From Cotesia glomerata (Eukaryota; Arthropoda; Insecta; Hymenoptera; Braconidae): 64,000 bases of DNA. The translations under genes and the position numbers were made by a program. Positions within the stretch are counted from its first letter, which is position 1. Each line of letters opens with the position of its first letter. The notes beneath the pieces are model-generated. The model saw only the letters and a list, made by a program, of their open reading frames with translations, made no database searches and had not been told where the DNA came from. Of the stretch, positions 23,786 to 33,869 are shown piece by piece. The DNA is taken from NCBI RefSeq assembly GCF_020080835.1, contig NC_058162.1, forward strand, positions 15,410,122 to 15,474,121, read 5' to 3'.

Positions 23786-25299
23786 AGAAGAATATATGGT
23801 GAGGCTTTCGCCTACCTCCGAAGAGGCCGTTTCCTGGGCTCAAAAGAGCTATACACGCACGTATATTTGTCCTACTCCCACCCTAACGAGAACACAGCCC
23901 AGTTCGCGGACAAGGAAAAACCGCCGTTCTCTTGTGTTTATACACATTCATTGAACAGCTGCAAGAGTTGCGTATAATTGTAAGTGTGTGCAACTCTCAT
24001 CGACTCCTCTGGCAACTCATTCCCCGTAGGCACATCGAGATGTACCCACAGGATATGAGCAGTATCCAGCGGGGACCACGGGGAGGCGGAGTCGATTGAA
24101 GACCATGTTGTTTGTGTGATGTGTTGTGTGTAACGTCTGATTTTACGTGTAAGTGTTTGCGTGTGTAGGGTGCCCGGGCACTTGTGTTATTTGTGGTCAT
24201 TTTCCCTAGCTTATTCTACGTCAGTCATCCAAAGCTTTATACTGTCCTCACAATTGTGTGGAGCATATCGCTTGTGCCTAGGCGCTCCGACTTTACCTAG
24301 GTGGATGTCTGTTGAGTCTCGTCCCTAGTCGCGTTTTCACTAGCTAGCTGGGTTTGGAGTTTGCAACTCATTACTACTTTACTGAAACCTTTTAAAAACT
24401 TGAAGTTACTTTGGGATGTGGCAATCGCACGCGCAACGCTCGCCCACTCCGCGTTCCCACCCCATATGTCCTTGAGCACCTCATGTTGAGGCTCGTACTC
24501 ATGGCATTCAAGCATTAAGTGCTCCACGTTGTCGACCCTTTCTCCTAACCCATTCTCCCTACACTCGTCGCAGAATCTACTATCCGTATGTTCGTACTTG
24601 TATTGGTATTCTCTAAAGCAACCGTGGCCGGTTAGGATTTGGGTCAGCCAGAAGTTAGGGCTGATCCATTTGTTTGTTAGACGCTCTGCTACGTCTGGAA
24701 AGAAGACTTTAGTTTCGCGGCCGTTCTCTGATGTATCCCATTGTTCTTGCCACCGACGTATGGTTTCAGTTCTAAGGGTGACAAGGCGATCCTCCGCATC
24801 TGGCTGCACGGTGACGTTTCCAAGGGTAGCCTGTTTGCCGATACGGAGGCTGTATCGCGCGCACCGTTCGTCTATTACGAGCTGAATGGGCACTGCCCCC
24901 GCGACTACGCAAATCCCCTCAAGTGAAACTGTCCTGTAGGCAGTGGTTGTTGTTATTAGCGCTTGACGCTGAAGTGCTCGAAGATGTCTCCAGTCCTCCC
25001 TATCGCAACGGTCACTCCAAGCTGCCGCCGCATATGTGACGACAGGCATAAAGAAACCCTTGTATATGGTGGACATAGCTGGGTATCGCAGTCCCCATTC
25101 TGCCCGCGCAATACGCCGCATGCGCCCGAATACCCTACTTAGTTTCGCGCGCCTTGTTTTAATGTGATTTTTCACTTTGAGGCCCTCGTCGAAGTGTACC
25201 CCTAAGTATCTAACGCTCGATTTAAATTTGACTTTGGAGTCTCCTATCATTATTTTTGGCGGTTTGTTATCGTATTTGGGCTTTCTCTGTCGTCCTTTT
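23786..25299 (-). mobile_element. 5'-truncated R1-like element (family R) with 14-bp target duplication
   Basis: Inserted in ORF1 of copy B. The 14-bp sequence agaagcaatggaca occurs at 23772-23785 and again at 25300-25313, and the split ORF1 is continuous across it. On the minus strand the element ends caccatatattctt with no poly(A) tail. The same 3' end occurs at 53300 on the plus strand. A 14-bp duplication and a tail-less end resemble R1 itself. This copy begins inside the reverse transcriptase and so is truncated at its 5' end. Confidence 0.88.
24297..25299 (-). pseudogene. Family R ORF2, C-terminal fragment of reverse transcriptase
   Basis: Open frame from the truncation point to 24297. 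It starts just after the RT catalytic motif (VRYLGVHFDEG, at the thumb boundary) and runs through the conserved R1-type C-terminal region (SVSLEGICVVAGAVPIQL-like block, here TVSLEGICVVAG) to a zinc motif CDEC...H...C (about 24510-24570). The frame extends upstream into element B sequence by chance. It is a different family from A-E, with about the same domain order. It lacks the endonuclease and RT active site, so it is not functional. Confidence 0.85.
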
Positions 25300-26345
25300 A
25301 GAAGCAATGGACACTGGAGCCGACGGTGACGGTGAATCTGCTGCTGAGAACAAGGGTGAAACTGACACAAGGTCTGGAAAGAGAAAGGACCGAGATTCGC
25401 CAGAGTCAACCGACCAAGTTACAAAGAAGAAGGACTTGAAAAAAAGCCCTCCCCAACGACTGGCAGGGCAGGGCGACGAACCCAAGAAGACGACTGACTG
25501 GGAAAAAGTACAGTCTAAGAAGGAGAAGAGAAGGCTAGCTAGAGAGCAACTCTCAAAACAGCCGCCGAAGGAGCCCAGGCCAGAGCCTAAGCAGAAAAAA
25601 CCACGCAAATGGATCAGACCCGACGCACTGATCATCCGCCTGGCCGAGAAAACAAAGTATGCCGAGATTCTGCGTCGTATAAAGCAGGACGTCCCAGATG
25701 AGCAGGTTCGTTCAACTGTGGATAAAATCAACAAGGCCAGAAGTGGGACTTGTTGATTACGATTTCGAGGAAGAGCACTGACAAAGGCCAAGGTCTGCAA
25801 AAGACGATCGCGGACATCCTTAAGGAGGAGGCCAAAGTGATTTGCAAAGGGCCACAGGAGACCATCGAAATCCGAGATGTCGATGACGACACGACGAAAG
25901 AGCATATTCAGACCGCTCTAAAGAGGGAAGCTGGAGAAAGTTGTGAAATCCCACTAGAGGCAATCAAGATCCGTAAAGCCTTTAGGGGTACACAGACAGC
26001 CACAGTGTCACTACCAGCAGCTGCAGCACAAAAGTTACTGGAGGGAAACTGCAAAATAAGGATAGGCTGGTCTAATTACCGAATGAGAGCAACGAAGAGA
26101 CCCATACAATGCTTCAAATGCTGGCACTTTGGGCACTTCGGATCGCAGTGCAAAAGCGAAGTCGACCGGTCTAAGCTCTGCATAAGGTGCGGAAAAGAAG
26201 GACACAAAATTGCTGATTGTAAAAATCCAGCTAAATGTGCACTGTGCTTTGAACGGCACGGCGTAGAAAAGGCGGCTCACCATGCAGGCACGAACAGATG
26301 CCCCATCTTCCAAGAAGCGCGCCAGAAGATAACGAAGCCAAGAAC

Positions 26346-29320
26346 ATGAAGATAGTGCAGCTCAACCTTAATCATTGTGAGGCTGTGCATGACCTGCTCA
26401 TGCAAACTGTGCGCGAATTAGAGGCAGATGTAGCACTTATAAGTGAGCATTATAGACATCTGAGTAACCAACCCTGGGAATCCGACAGCACTAACAAAGC
26501 CGTCATCTGGTCCTGCGGTAAATGTCCTTTTCAGAGAACAGTCAACAATAAAATAGCCGGCTCCGTAGCAGCATGGGTAGATGGCCTCTGCTTCTACAGT
26601 TGCTATGCACCACCTAGTCGGTCTAATGAGCATTTTGAAGACTTCCTTGATCGGCTAACTGAGGACGCAAAAAAACACTTTCCCGTGGCAGTAGCTGGTG
26701 ACTTCAATTCCTGGGCAACAGACTGGGGCAGCAAGTTCACTAATACACGTGGAAAAGCACTTCTCGAGGCAATGGCCACTCTGGACGTGATCCTTCTTAA
26801 TACCGGTGACACGCCAACGTATACTAAGGGAGAGGCAAACTCAACTGTCGACCTTACATTTGTCAGCAGTTGCTTAGCTCGAAGAGGTTTTTCTTGGAAA
26901 GTATTGAACATCTATACAGTCAGCGACCATAGTGCGATACTATGGGAAATATCAACTGGCCAGAAACTAACAAGAGACAACAGGAGCGCTAGCGCGGTTG
27001 GGTGGAAAGTTAATTCTCTCGACCCCTCTGCTTTAGTAGTAGCCTTAGACTGCAATCCGATCATCGTAGAAACTGCTGAAGAGAAGACCAAGGACCTAAT
27101 GAGAAGAGTCACCCAGGCTTGCGACGCTAGTATGTCTCGGAAACGTCGCATAAATTCAAGACCTTCAGTGCACTGGTGGAACGATCACATTAGCATTCTA
27201 CGCTCAAAGTGTCTTAAAAAAAGAAGAAAGTCTCAGCGTGGCTACAGACGATCTAAATCCGCAGAGCTGTTGGCAGAGTATAAAAAGGCCCGTCGAGAAC
27301 TGAACAGAGCCATCAAAGAAAGCAAAAGACGTTGCTGGAAGGAACTGGTCGCAGAAGTCGAGAAAGATCCATGGGGCAGACCGTATAAGGTGGTTATGAC
27401 CCACTTGAAGTGCCAACCAATGCCATCACCTACGTGTCCACAACTCCTAGAGAAGATTGTTACTACGTTGTTTTCCCAACAGCTGGTATTCACCTACAAG
27501 TTGGAGCAGCTCAATTCTGAAGACATCCCAACTATCACGTTGGACGAGTTGATAGAGGCAGGAAATCGAGTAGGGAATAATAAGGCGCCGGGATTGGACG
27601 GAATTCCTAATATTGCCCTAAAATCAATCCTTAGGGCAGCACCGACATTATTCCTGGACGTTTACGATACATGCCTGAAGGAAGGGACTTTTCCCCAGAA
27701 GTGGAAACAGCAACGGCTAGTGTTACTTCCGAAGGGGAAAAAGCCGCCGGAAGAACCGTCATCCTACCGACCACTCTGCATGTTAGACACGGCCGGCAAG
27801 ATATTCGAGCGCATAATTCATCAGAGAATAGAGGCTTTAGTCGATCCACTCCTAGCAGAGAACCAGTTTGGTTTCCGAAAAGGACGGTCAACTCTGGATG
27901 CTATCAAATTGGTTGTTGATATAGCCAAGGATGCAATCGCCGGAACGAGATGGAAGGGTGGAAAGAAGAAATACTGCTTGGTGGCTGCTTTGGACATCAA
28001 GAATGCCTTCAACTCCGCTAACTGGGACTGCGTTATGCGGGCTCTAGAAGAAAAAAAAATACCAGGATACCTTCGCAGAATAGTAGCGAGCTACTTCACG
28101 AACAGGCTCCTGAAATATGACACGACGAATGGTACGGAAGTGTACGAAATCTCCGGAGGAGTGCCACAGGGATCAGTCTTAGGTCCTCTGCTATGGAACA
28201 TCATGTATGATGGCCTCCTGAGAATAGCATTGTCTACGGGAGTCAAACTTGTAGCATATGCGGATGACGTAGCTGTCGTGATTGTCGCAAAGCACCTCGA
28301 AGAGAAATGGCATTTGATATTACATTCAGACGAGTCAATTTGTGGATGGACATGATGAACTTGCAACTAGCCAAGCATAAAACCGAGGCAGTGCTCATCA
28401 CCAGCAGAAAAACGGTAGAAACCATCCAGTTGAGAGTCGGAGAACAAGAAATCACATCACAACCATTTATTCGTTATCTGGGAGTGATGCTGGATGCACG
28501 ACTCAACTTCAAACAGCAGTTGGAACATGTCAGTGCCAAAGCGTCAGTAGTGAGGGCTAGTCTCGCACGGCTGATGCCTAACATCGGAGGCCCAATGCAG
28601 AGCAGGAGGCTACTATTGTCATCAGTAGTCACATCAGTGCTCACTTACGGAATATCCATTTGGGCTGATGCACTGGAAATCCAAGAATCATGGAGAAAAG
28701 CTGGACCAATATACCGACTGAGTGCCCTACGAGTAGCTAGTGCCTTCCGCACTATATCAGAAGAAGCAGTGTGCGTCATTGCTGGAACCCTACCTCTTAG
28801 AGTTCTAGCAGAGGAAAGACGGGCCCTTTACCAACGAAAAAGGTCAACTGCACTGAGCCCGGAAGAACTTAGAATTGAAGAACGGCAGAAGAGCATATGC
28901 CGATGGCAACTACAATGGGATGCTGCAGATAAGGGTAGGTGGACGCACCGTCTCATACCTCGGATCGACATTTGGCTTAACCGGAATCACGGTGAGGTCA
29001 ATTACTATCTTACGCAGATGTTGTCGGGACATGGGTGTTTTCGAGAGTATCTACACCGCTTCAAGCACGATGACTCTTCGGAGTGCCCGTCCTGCCCAGG
29101 AGCTGCTGAAGACGCGGAGCACGTCTTCTTTGTATGTCCTCGTTTCGATCCACAGCGTGAAGAACTGGAGAGGATCCTGAACCAGAGAATGCAACCAGAT
29201 TCACTAGTGGAAGCAATGTTGTCATCAGAAGCTGCCTGGAACGCTACCAACACGTTTGCAACAGAAGTCCTTAAAGACTTGCGTTCCACCGAAAGAAGAA
29301 GAGCAAATAGCAGAAGATAG
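26346..29320 (+). pseudogene. Retrotransposon B ORF2 (endonuclease-reverse transcriptase), one frameshift
   Basis: Starts at the ATG at 26346, which overlaps the ORF1 stop. Endonuclease motifs include AGDFNSWATDWGS and TVSDHSAI. Reverse transcriptase motifs are APGLDGIPN, FGFRKGRSTLDA, ALDIKNAFNS, GVPQGSVLGPLLW and YADD (about 28260). A lost base near 28310, between YADD and the thumb, shifts the frame; the second open part (28307-29320) carries the thumb and the terminal CPSC...H...C zinc motif. About 990 codons in total, as in copy C. It is the least damaged endonuclease domain together with C. Confidence 0.9.
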
Positions 29321-29567
29321 AAGGAAGGTAGTTAACACCTTAGCCACCAGAAGGAAGAGCAGTAGCTAGATCCTCCCTTCACGAAGTAATGCCTGACGGA
29401 GGTTTCCATGAGGGATTAGAGGAAAGAAGAAAAAGGGGTTTAGGGTTTAGTGGGTAGGGGCGTTAGTGTCAAGTTTTAGTATGACGCTGCGTCGAGTCGC
29501 CACATATCCAGGCCAAACAACTATGCTTAGAATCCGTAAAAAGGATTCCCCCTCCCCAAGGGAAAAA

Positions 29568-29583
<16 letters not shown>

Positions 29584-29615
<32 letters not shown>
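29584..29615. repeat. (CA)n microsatellite between elements B and C
   Basis: The A-tail of B, then CA repeats, then directly the 5' end of C: two elements in head-to-tail series in the same tract. Confidence 0.95.
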
Positions 29616-29617
<2 letters not shown>

Positions 29618-30308
29618 GGGGCAGAAGAGATACTGCTACCGGGCGCGTCTCCCCGAGCGGATGGGAGGGTGCTCGCTGTCCTTGGATGACACTTAATCTC
29701 TTAGTTGATGAGATACAGCGGGTAGGAGCCTAGCAAAATAACCAAACAAAATACGCTCCCGTGGACCAAACTCCCCTTTAATGGGTTGGTCACACTAACT
29801 GACATAACAAGACGATCGGTCCCTGCTGTAACTCACTGGGAGTGTCCGGAACCTGTATCGTAGTTTCCGACGATGCAGGCCACGGCTGATGTGAGCTTGC
29901 TCTGCCGAGGTGTAAGTTGTAGCAGTGGATCAGGAGCCAGTCACTTCGGGCCTTGATCAGGAAGTACGCAGTGAGTGTTAGAGATCGGAATCTTCACCGC
30001 TCCGAGCGAGTCTAGTCCGTCCGTGTATTCCGGGACTGGCTAAGTGTCGGCTAGGCCTCAGGGAACTGGGGTAGGAGTACTATCTCCGAGGGTACACCCG
30101 TTCCTAGTTATGACAACCTGCTCCACTCCGTACGATGCGTTGGTAAATCAAAAAGTATGAGTAAAAATATGGAAACAAACAAGAGTCAAAACGGGGCTCA
30201 CGCCCAGCAAGCAGCTATCGTAGCAAGCGCTGAGATGAAGAGGGCACAAGCGCTGGAACACCTTGATAAGCTTACTAGCGAGCTGCATGAGTTTGTTAAG
30301 TCTAAAGT

Positions 30309-31675
30309 TGTGACCTAGGGTCTAGCGGGAGCGAGTGAGACGGTGAGCGTGAGCACACAGCCGGCGAGAGCGAAGGTGCGAGCGAGACAGCGAGACAGTA
30401 GGAGAAATACCTACTCTTTCATTTTTATGTTGGCCTGATACTAAGTCAGCCGGAACCGGCGAGAATTTATTATTGTATTATTGCTTTGACGATATTGTTG
30501 TTTATTATGAATTTATTATTCTATTATGACCGGTTACTAAGTGAACTACTGTTTAATTATTTATAATTTTTTTACTTTGTTTATCCACGGATTTTGTTAT
30601 TATTTTGTTTAATTAAGAATTTAAAGACCGGACACAGATTTGTACCGCGATTTAGTTGAGATAATAATTTATTATTTTGTTCAAATATTTGTTATTCATT
30701 TTAATTATTTAAATCGTATTATAACCCTAGTTCAAAAATAATTGATCTCGTTTAATTGTTCTTGTGTTTATATCATTTATCAATTACGTTTTTGTTTAAT
30801 AAAACAAATGTTTTTATTGGATCAAAATTTTGGTATTGCATTGTTTATGATTTAATATTTATCAGCCAAATAAATGTATGTTTGAAATGTGTGTTCCGCC
30901 ATTCCGCGATAGATGGCGAGTTTTGTTCGCTTGGAGAGAGTTAATCCCAAGTTGTTAAAAGCCATTCACGGCAGCGGAAATTTTTGTTCTTTGGAAAGAA
31001 CAAAAATTATTTTACCTAAAACTATTTGGCAATTAAAATTTGCCTAATTATTTGTAAAATAATTATTTTGGGCGAAAATATTAAATCGCCAAAATAATTA
31101 TTAGAAGGAATATTTTTTTCTAAGTCTGGGAATAATTTTAGTATGAAAAATAATTTAGCGAAAATTATTTAATTTAAGCGGTCAAAAATATTCTAAGTCC
31201 CGAGCGAGTTTTAGTAGGGAAAATGACGAATGGATGGATAATGAAGGAAGTAGCGATTATTATTGTTTAAAATTAATAAAAACTTAGAAAATCTGCGAGA
31301 TTTTCTATAATTCGATGACTCGCGACAGGTGGCGTTAATTAGCCAAAACTTTTCTCTTTGAGAGAAAGGTTTGGAAATTGATAAAGCCGAAAAAAATTAT
31401 TTGTCCCCGGCTCGAAATTTGCTCGCCGGAGTCCAGGGTCATAAACGGGGATTATATTATCAATAACTCAATAATAAACAAAACACTTTATTTTAATCGC
31501 AATTTCCTTCATTTTCTATCCATTCGTTGATTTTTCCATACTAAATTGTCCTCGGGACTTATAAAATCTTCGCTTACCTAAATTATTTCTTACAAAATAA
31601 TAATCGTCATTTCTTTCATTTTATATCCATTCATCACTTTCCCATACTAAATCTTGTTCGGAACTTAGAATTAAT
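30309..31675 (+). repeat. LTR segment in inverted orientation
   Basis: Begins TGTGACCTAGGG and is the reverse complement of 31935-33296, apparently near-perfect over more than 1.3 kb (identical 62-codon chance frames at 30756 and 32661). It stops at a short shared phrase gaattaattgtagaagaa before the full LTR starts. Together the two make a large palindrome. Confidence 0.88.
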
Positions 31676-31687
31676 TGTAGAAGAATA

Positions 31688-33296
31688 TGACCCAGATTTT
31701 ACTTTTTGTATTTGAGTATTTTAGTTTATTTTTAGTTAATTACTTAAAAATTAATAGAAACAATTATTGTTATTAGTGCGGCGATTATTATTTAATTATT
31801 GTATTTATTTAGTTAATAATTTTATATTATTGTTACCGAAGGTATGATTAAATTAAGAAATTAAGCATGTGAGAAATTATTACGAAGCCGAGCGAATTAA
31901 TTGTAGAAGAAATTAAAAGACTGGGCAATTTATTCTAAGTTCCGAACAAGATTTAGTATGGGAAAGTGATGAATGGATATAAAATGAAAGAAATGACGAT
32001 TATTATTTTGTAAGAAATAATTTAGGTAAGCGAAGATTTTATAAGTCCCGAGGACAATTTAGTATGGAAAAATCAACGAATGGATAGAAAATGAAGGAAA
32101 TTGCGATTAAAATAAAGTGTTTTGTTTATTATTGAGTTATTGATAATATAATCCCCGTTTATGACCCTGGACTCCGGCGAGCAAATTTCGAGCCGGGGAC
32201 AAATAATTTTTTTCGGCTTTATCAATTTCCAAACCTTTCTCTCAAAGAGAAAAGTTTTGGCTAATTAACGCCACCTGTCGCGAGTCATCGAATTATAGAA
32301 AATCTCGCAGATTTTCTAAGTTTTTATTAATTTTAAACAATAATAATCGCTACTTCCTTCATTATCCATCCATTCGTCATTTTCCCTACTAAAACTCGCT
32401 CGGGACTTAGAATATTTTTGACCGCTTAAATTAAATAATTTTCGCTAAATTATTTTTCATACTAAAATTATTCCCAGACTTAGAAAAAAAAATATTCCTT
32501 CTAATAATTATTTTGGCGATTTAATATTTTCGCCCAAAATAATTATTTTACAAATAATTAGGCAAATTTTAATTGCCAAATAGTTTTAGGTAAAATAATT
32601 TTTGTTCTTTCCAAAGAACAAAAATTTCCGCTGCCGTGAATGGCTTTTAACAACTTGGGATTAACTCTCTCCAAGCGAACAAAACTCGCCATCTATCGCG
32701 GAATGGCGGAACACACATTTCAAACATACATTTATTTGGCTGATAAATATTAAATCATAAACAATGCAATACCAAAATTTTGATCCAATAAAAACATTTG
32801 TTTTATTAAACAAAAACGTAATTGATAAATGATATAAACACAAGAACAATTAAACGAGATCAATTATTTTTGAACTAGGGTTATAATACGATTTAAATAA
32901 TTAAAATGAATAACAAATATTTGAACAAAATAATAAATTATTATCTCAACTAAATCGCGGTACAAATCTGTGTCCGGTCTTTAAATTCTTAATTAAACAA
33001 AATAATAACAAAATCCGTGGATAAACAAAGTAAAAAAATTATAAATAATTAAACAGTAGTTCACTTAGTAACCGGTCATAATAGAATAATAAATTCATAA
33101 TAAACAACAATATCGTCAAAGCAATAATACAATAATAAATTCTCGCCGGTTCCGGCCGACTTAGTATCAGGCGAACATAAAAATGAAAGAGTAGGTATTT
33201 CTCCTACTGTCTCGCTGTCTCGCTCGCACCTTCGCTCTCGCCGGCTGTGTGCTCACGCTCACCGTCTCACTCGCTCCCGCTAGACCCTAGGTCACA
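31688..33296 (-). repeat. 3' LTR (full, about 1.6 kb)
   Basis: On the minus strand it begins TGTGACCTAGGG immediately after a purine tract and ends CTGGGTCA. The terminal part (31688 to about 32213) is repeated in direct orientation at 36723-37248 as the 5' LTR. The length is rather long for insect Gypsy elements. Confidence 0.85.
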
Positions 33297-33309
33297 CCCC
33301 TCCTTCCTC
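33297..33309 (-). other. Polypurine tract
   Basis: Minus-strand gaggaaggagggg directly abuts the TGTGACC start of the 3' LTR. This is the expected site for plus-strand DNA priming and fixes the LTR boundary. Confidence 0.8.
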
Positions 33310-33332
33310 GGAAAGAAAAGAGGAGAGCTTGG

Positions 33333-33869
33333 CTAGCCTCTTTTCTTTAATGTCTCCAACAGCTGGTGGGCCGTTTTCCCCAACGGCTTGATTTTAGGCG
33401 TCGCGAGGTTTTTGTGGCGCGTGACTTTAAAAAGGCGCAACGCCTTGTCGTACGCCGTAAATGTACATCGCTTGGTCACTCGTTCGTCCTTCACCTCGTT
33501 CAACGGAGTCAGGGATGCCAGGAGGCGTTCCAAAGGCGTCTGGATCTTCTTCGGTGGTGAAAACAGGTCTCCAGGCTGTTCGACGAAGTGGTCCGGGTAT
33601 TCCTGCAGCCAGGAAACATCGTCGTAGCTGAGCCACGCTGCGGTTTTGGGTACTGGTACTGCCATCAACTGGGGACTGCGTTCGCGTGGGCCCGGGTTGA
33701 TGGTTTTATTATTGCCCGTGCCGTGGTTGCTGGTGCTGGTTGGTACCTTCGCTCGAAGTGGTGTTGTCTCCCGAGGAGGAGTTGCGCCGAAGAGAGCTCC
33801 CAATTTTGCTTGTTGTTTGGCTGTCAACTGGGGACTGCGTTCGCGTGGGCCCGGGTTGGCGACGTCCAT
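33333..33869 (-). CDS. ORF of unknown function after integrase in the Gypsy-type element
   Basis: 178 codons on the minus strand, overlapping the end of the pol frame and stopping 36 bp before the polypurine tract. It is Pro-rich and basic, with a phrase NPGPRERSPQL occurring twice (encoded near 33840 and 33680), reflecting a duplicated GC-rich stretch of about 35 bp. No membrane segment or signal peptide is evident, so nothing suggests an envelope protein. It may be the displaced C-terminal tail of pol. Confidence 0.45.
   Translation of the reverse strand: MDVANPGPRERSPQLTAKQQAKLGALFGATPPRETTPLRAKVPTSTSNHGTGNNKTINPGPRERSPQLMAVPVPKTAAWLSYDDVSWLQEYPDHFVEQPGDLFSPPKKIQTPLERLLASLTPLNEVKDERVTKRCTFTAYDKALRLFKVTRHKNLATPKIKPLGKTAHQLLETLKKRG

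Larger units (their letters stand above)
23497..26349 (+). pseudogene. Retrotransposon B ORF1 (gag-like), nonsense codon and insertion
   Basis: The ATG at 23497 matches the starts in copies A, C and D. An in-frame TAG near 23619 ends it early, and the R1-like insertion separates the N-terminal third (to 23785) from the rest (from 25300). The distal part has a Lys/Pro-rich region and three zinc knuckles: CFKCWHFGHFGSQC, CIRCGKEGHKIADC, and CALC with HHAGTNRC. A frameshift near 25750 separates two open segments. The stop (26347-26349) overlaps the ORF2 start in ATGA, implying that ORF2 translation is coupled to ORF1 termination. Confidence 0.85.
22956..29583 (+). mobile_element. R1-clade non-LTR retrotransposon, copy B (full length, interrupted)
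   Basis: Starts tcgggaaagaagagatactg after (CA)n and ends ggattccccctccccaaggg plus an A-run before (CA)n at 29584-29615. It has the same organisation as copy A. A second R1-like element is inserted at 23786-25299. The region upstream of about 28445 is clearly diverged from A, while 28445-29580 is nearly identical to A, so the copy is a mosaic. One ORF1 nonsense codon and one ORF2 frameshift are seen besides the insertion. Confidence 0.9.

Noticed and set aside
30756..30944. Identical 62-codon frames at 30756-30944 (plus) and 32661-32849 (minus)
   Set aside because: They are mirror copies within the inverted LTR sequence, with no domain content; chance frames in an LTR.
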